From: Motiliproteus sp036961355
GTDB lineage: Bacteria > Pseudomonadota > Gammaproteobacteria > Pseudomonadales > Balneatricaceae
Reading direction: 5' to 3'
NCBI GenBank assembly: GCA_036961355.1
Contig: JBALVL010000006.1
Span: forward strand, 62,001-126,000
Length of the DNA: 64,000 nucleotides
Positions 62,929 to 64,000 of this stretch are shown here, piece by piece. Under the pieces are notes generated by a model, which saw nothing but the letters and a program-made list of their open reading frames with translations, was not told the DNA's origin and searched no databases. How positions within the stretch are numbered: position 1 is the first letter of the stretch; each line of letters starts with the position of its first letter. A program made the translations under genes and the position numbers.

Positions 62929-62961
62929 GACAACAACAACTACAGGAGCCGCTAAACAGGG

Positions 62962-63579
62962 CTAAGTCGGAGCTTCACCGTACTTGAGCCGCACATACAT
63001 CAACGCCACAGTAATCGCATCACCCAGCGCGGTATGACGCTGCAGGATTGGCAGGTCCAGCTTACTGGCGATGGTATCAAAACGCAGGTCGACATCACCG
63101 CCAACATATTTCCACTTTATGATATCCTGATACACATGCGACAGCTCGATCGCCTTGTTAGGCAAGCCAAATCCGTATTTTGGCCGCAAGAACTTATCCA
63201 ACATCTGCACATCGAACTTAACGTAGTAACCCAGAATCGGCCGGTTTCCGACAAACGCCAACACCTGTTCTAACGCCTCATCGAGCTCAACACCCTCAGA
63301 CAGATCCATCGCCCGAATTTTATGGATAACGATCGAGTCACCCGTCAAGCTCTTAGGTGGCTTAAGCTTGATATCTATCCGCTCGCTGGTTTTAACTCGC
63401 CGGCCCTTAATTCTGACGGCACCAATCGACAATATTTCAGCTTCTTTGACATCAAGCCCCGTGGTTTCACAATCCAGCGACACCACCTCATCACCCTCAT
63501 AGGGCTCAAAGAGATGACCGTAAGGGCCATTCTGATGCCGCTTTCTCTCTTTGTAAATTTTGTATTTGCGTAACACCAC
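62962..63579 (-). CDS. DEDDh 3'-5' exonuclease, DnaQ-like
   Basis: The 205-residue protein has the exonuclease fold of the DNA polymerase III epsilon subunit. The acidic metal ligands lie in VSLDCETTGLD (motif I), GYYVKFDVQMLDKFL (motif II) and the catalytic histidine and aspartate in RHTALGDAITVALMYV (motif III). It lacks the polymerase-binding C-terminal tail of DnaQ, so it is a stand-alone nuclease. It lies 19 bases after a DUF294 nucleotidyltransferase-like gene, a pairing seen in other gammaproteobacteria; the substrate is not known. Confidence 0.85.
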   Translation of the reverse strand: MVLRKYKIYKERKRHQNGPYGHLFEPYEGDEVVSLDCETTGLDVKEAEILSIGAVRIKGRRVKTSERIDIKLKPPKSLTGDSIVIHKIRAMDLSEGVELDEALEQVLAFVGNRPILGYYVKFDVQMLDKFLRPKYGFGLPNKAIELSHVYQDIIKWKYVGGDVDLRFDTIASKLDLPILQRHTALGDAITVALMYVRLKYGEAPT

Positions 63580-63597
63580 AACTCTCCTTCTCAGCGC

Positions 63598-64000
63598 CTA
63601 ACGATCGAGATGAAACTTCAATCCCAGGTGCTTCTTGAACTCTTTAACCACCTTTAACGCTTCGCGTAACAGGTCCTTATCGAGTCGATCCAGCCGCTCG
63701 GGCATTATCATGTTGGGTGAATCGTGAAAGTCCTCTTCATCCATCCGTATCAACTGCTGCTCCAGCCGGATCTGTATAAAGATCGACAATGCTTCCCCCA
63801 GATCACTGCCCTGCTGCTTCTGCAATACGCCAGCCTCAACCAGTTTATCAATGCGCTGAAAGGTATTGGCTTTTAAAATTCGATGCTGCAACGCCAGTGT
63901 ACGAACACCATGAACGATCGGAAAAACCCCACCTTTCTTGATATCGATCGCCTCATCTTTGGTCTTGATACTGCCAAAGAAGGTTAGCGGTGTATCAAAC
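63598..64000 (-). CDS. DUF294 nucleotidyltransferase-like protein, C-terminal part
   Basis: Only the last 134 codons are inside the window, since the gene runs off the right edge on the minus strand. The visible sequence (FDTPLTFFGSIKTKD, DIKKGGVFPIVHGVRTLAL, and a helical tail ending HLGLKFHLDR) matches the C-terminal substrate-binding region of DUF294-type proteins. Those usually carry a cyclic nucleotide-binding domain, CBS domains and a GlnD-like nucleotidyltransferase, which would lie outside the window. It is likely co-transcribed with the exonuclease that follows. Confidence 0.8.
   Translation of the reverse strand, partial: FDTPLTFFGSIKTKDEAIDIKKGGVFPIVHGVRTLALQHRILKANTFQRIDKLVEAGVLQKQQGSDLGEALSIFIQIRLEQQLIRMDEEDFHDSPNMIMPERLDRLDKDLLREALKVVKEFKKHLGLKFHLDR

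Larger units (their letters stand above)
62653..62961. other. intergenic region between fliE and the exonuclease gene
   Basis: This 309-base stretch contains the fliE sigma-54 promoter (62789-62804) and a terminator-like stem-loop (62902-62928). The remainder is AT-rich and shows no supportable gene. Activator (FleQ-type) sites could lie in it, but I cannot define them from sequence. Confidence 0.6.

Noticed and set aside
1..64000. tRNA, rRNA, CRISPR array, insertion sequence, prophage or defence island
   Set aside because: I looked for conserved cloverleaf ends, repeated spacer arrays, transposase-like proteins and phage or restriction genes and saw none.

Overview
The window reads as a chromosomal segment of a marine-type gammaproteobacterium. 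The support is a Pseudomonas/Vibrio-like flagellar and chemotaxis block (fliE to flhA, flhF, flhG, fliA, cheYZAB, motCD, a ParC/ParP pair, cheW), together with zipA-ligA, mnmC, slyD and ilvY. An Oceanospirillales-like lineage is my inference from gene order; I cannot place the genus. I saw no rRNA, tRNA, CRISPR array, insertion sequence or prophage. Codon use and coding density look uniform.

Positions 1-13600 hold mostly single genes: a truncated membrane-anchored protein, ilvY, mscS, a three-gene unit (VWA lipoprotein, ECF sigma factor, putative membrane anti-sigma), a TerB-like gene, slyD, a GST, a DUF1415 gene, catalase, a double cupin, a LexA-controlled yebG-like gene and a thioesterase. 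Positions 13880-16847 hold a DUF3365-PAS-GGDEF-EAL gene broken by two single-base frameshifts. Positions 17078-20219 carry a tightly coupled cassette of a retropepsin-like lipoprotein, an inactive transglutaminase with seven membrane helices and an ATP-grasp ligase. This is the least understood complete system in the window.

Positions 20626-24589 carry a diguanylate cyclase overlapping mnmC, then a CBS-domain gene. From 24761 to 32436 the minus strand carries a DUF4126 gene, yheU, ligA, zipA, ccmH, ccmD, ccmC, ccmB and ccmA. The genes ccmE, ccmF and ccmG, which normally lie between ccmD and ccmH, are missing here.

Positions 32607-34960 on the plus strand encode a FliK-like protein and a short FlhB-like protein. 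They converge on the large minus-strand motility block at 34926-62652. Three strong sigma-54 (-24/-12) sites were found on the minus strand: before fliE, before fliK and before flhA. They suggest that the block is transcribed in RpoN-dependent segments: fliEFGHIJ; fliK with fliLMNOPQR and flhB; and flhA with flhF, flhG, fliA and the chemotaxis genes. The end of the window holds a DEDDh exonuclease and the 3' part of a DUF294 nucleotidyltransferase-like gene.
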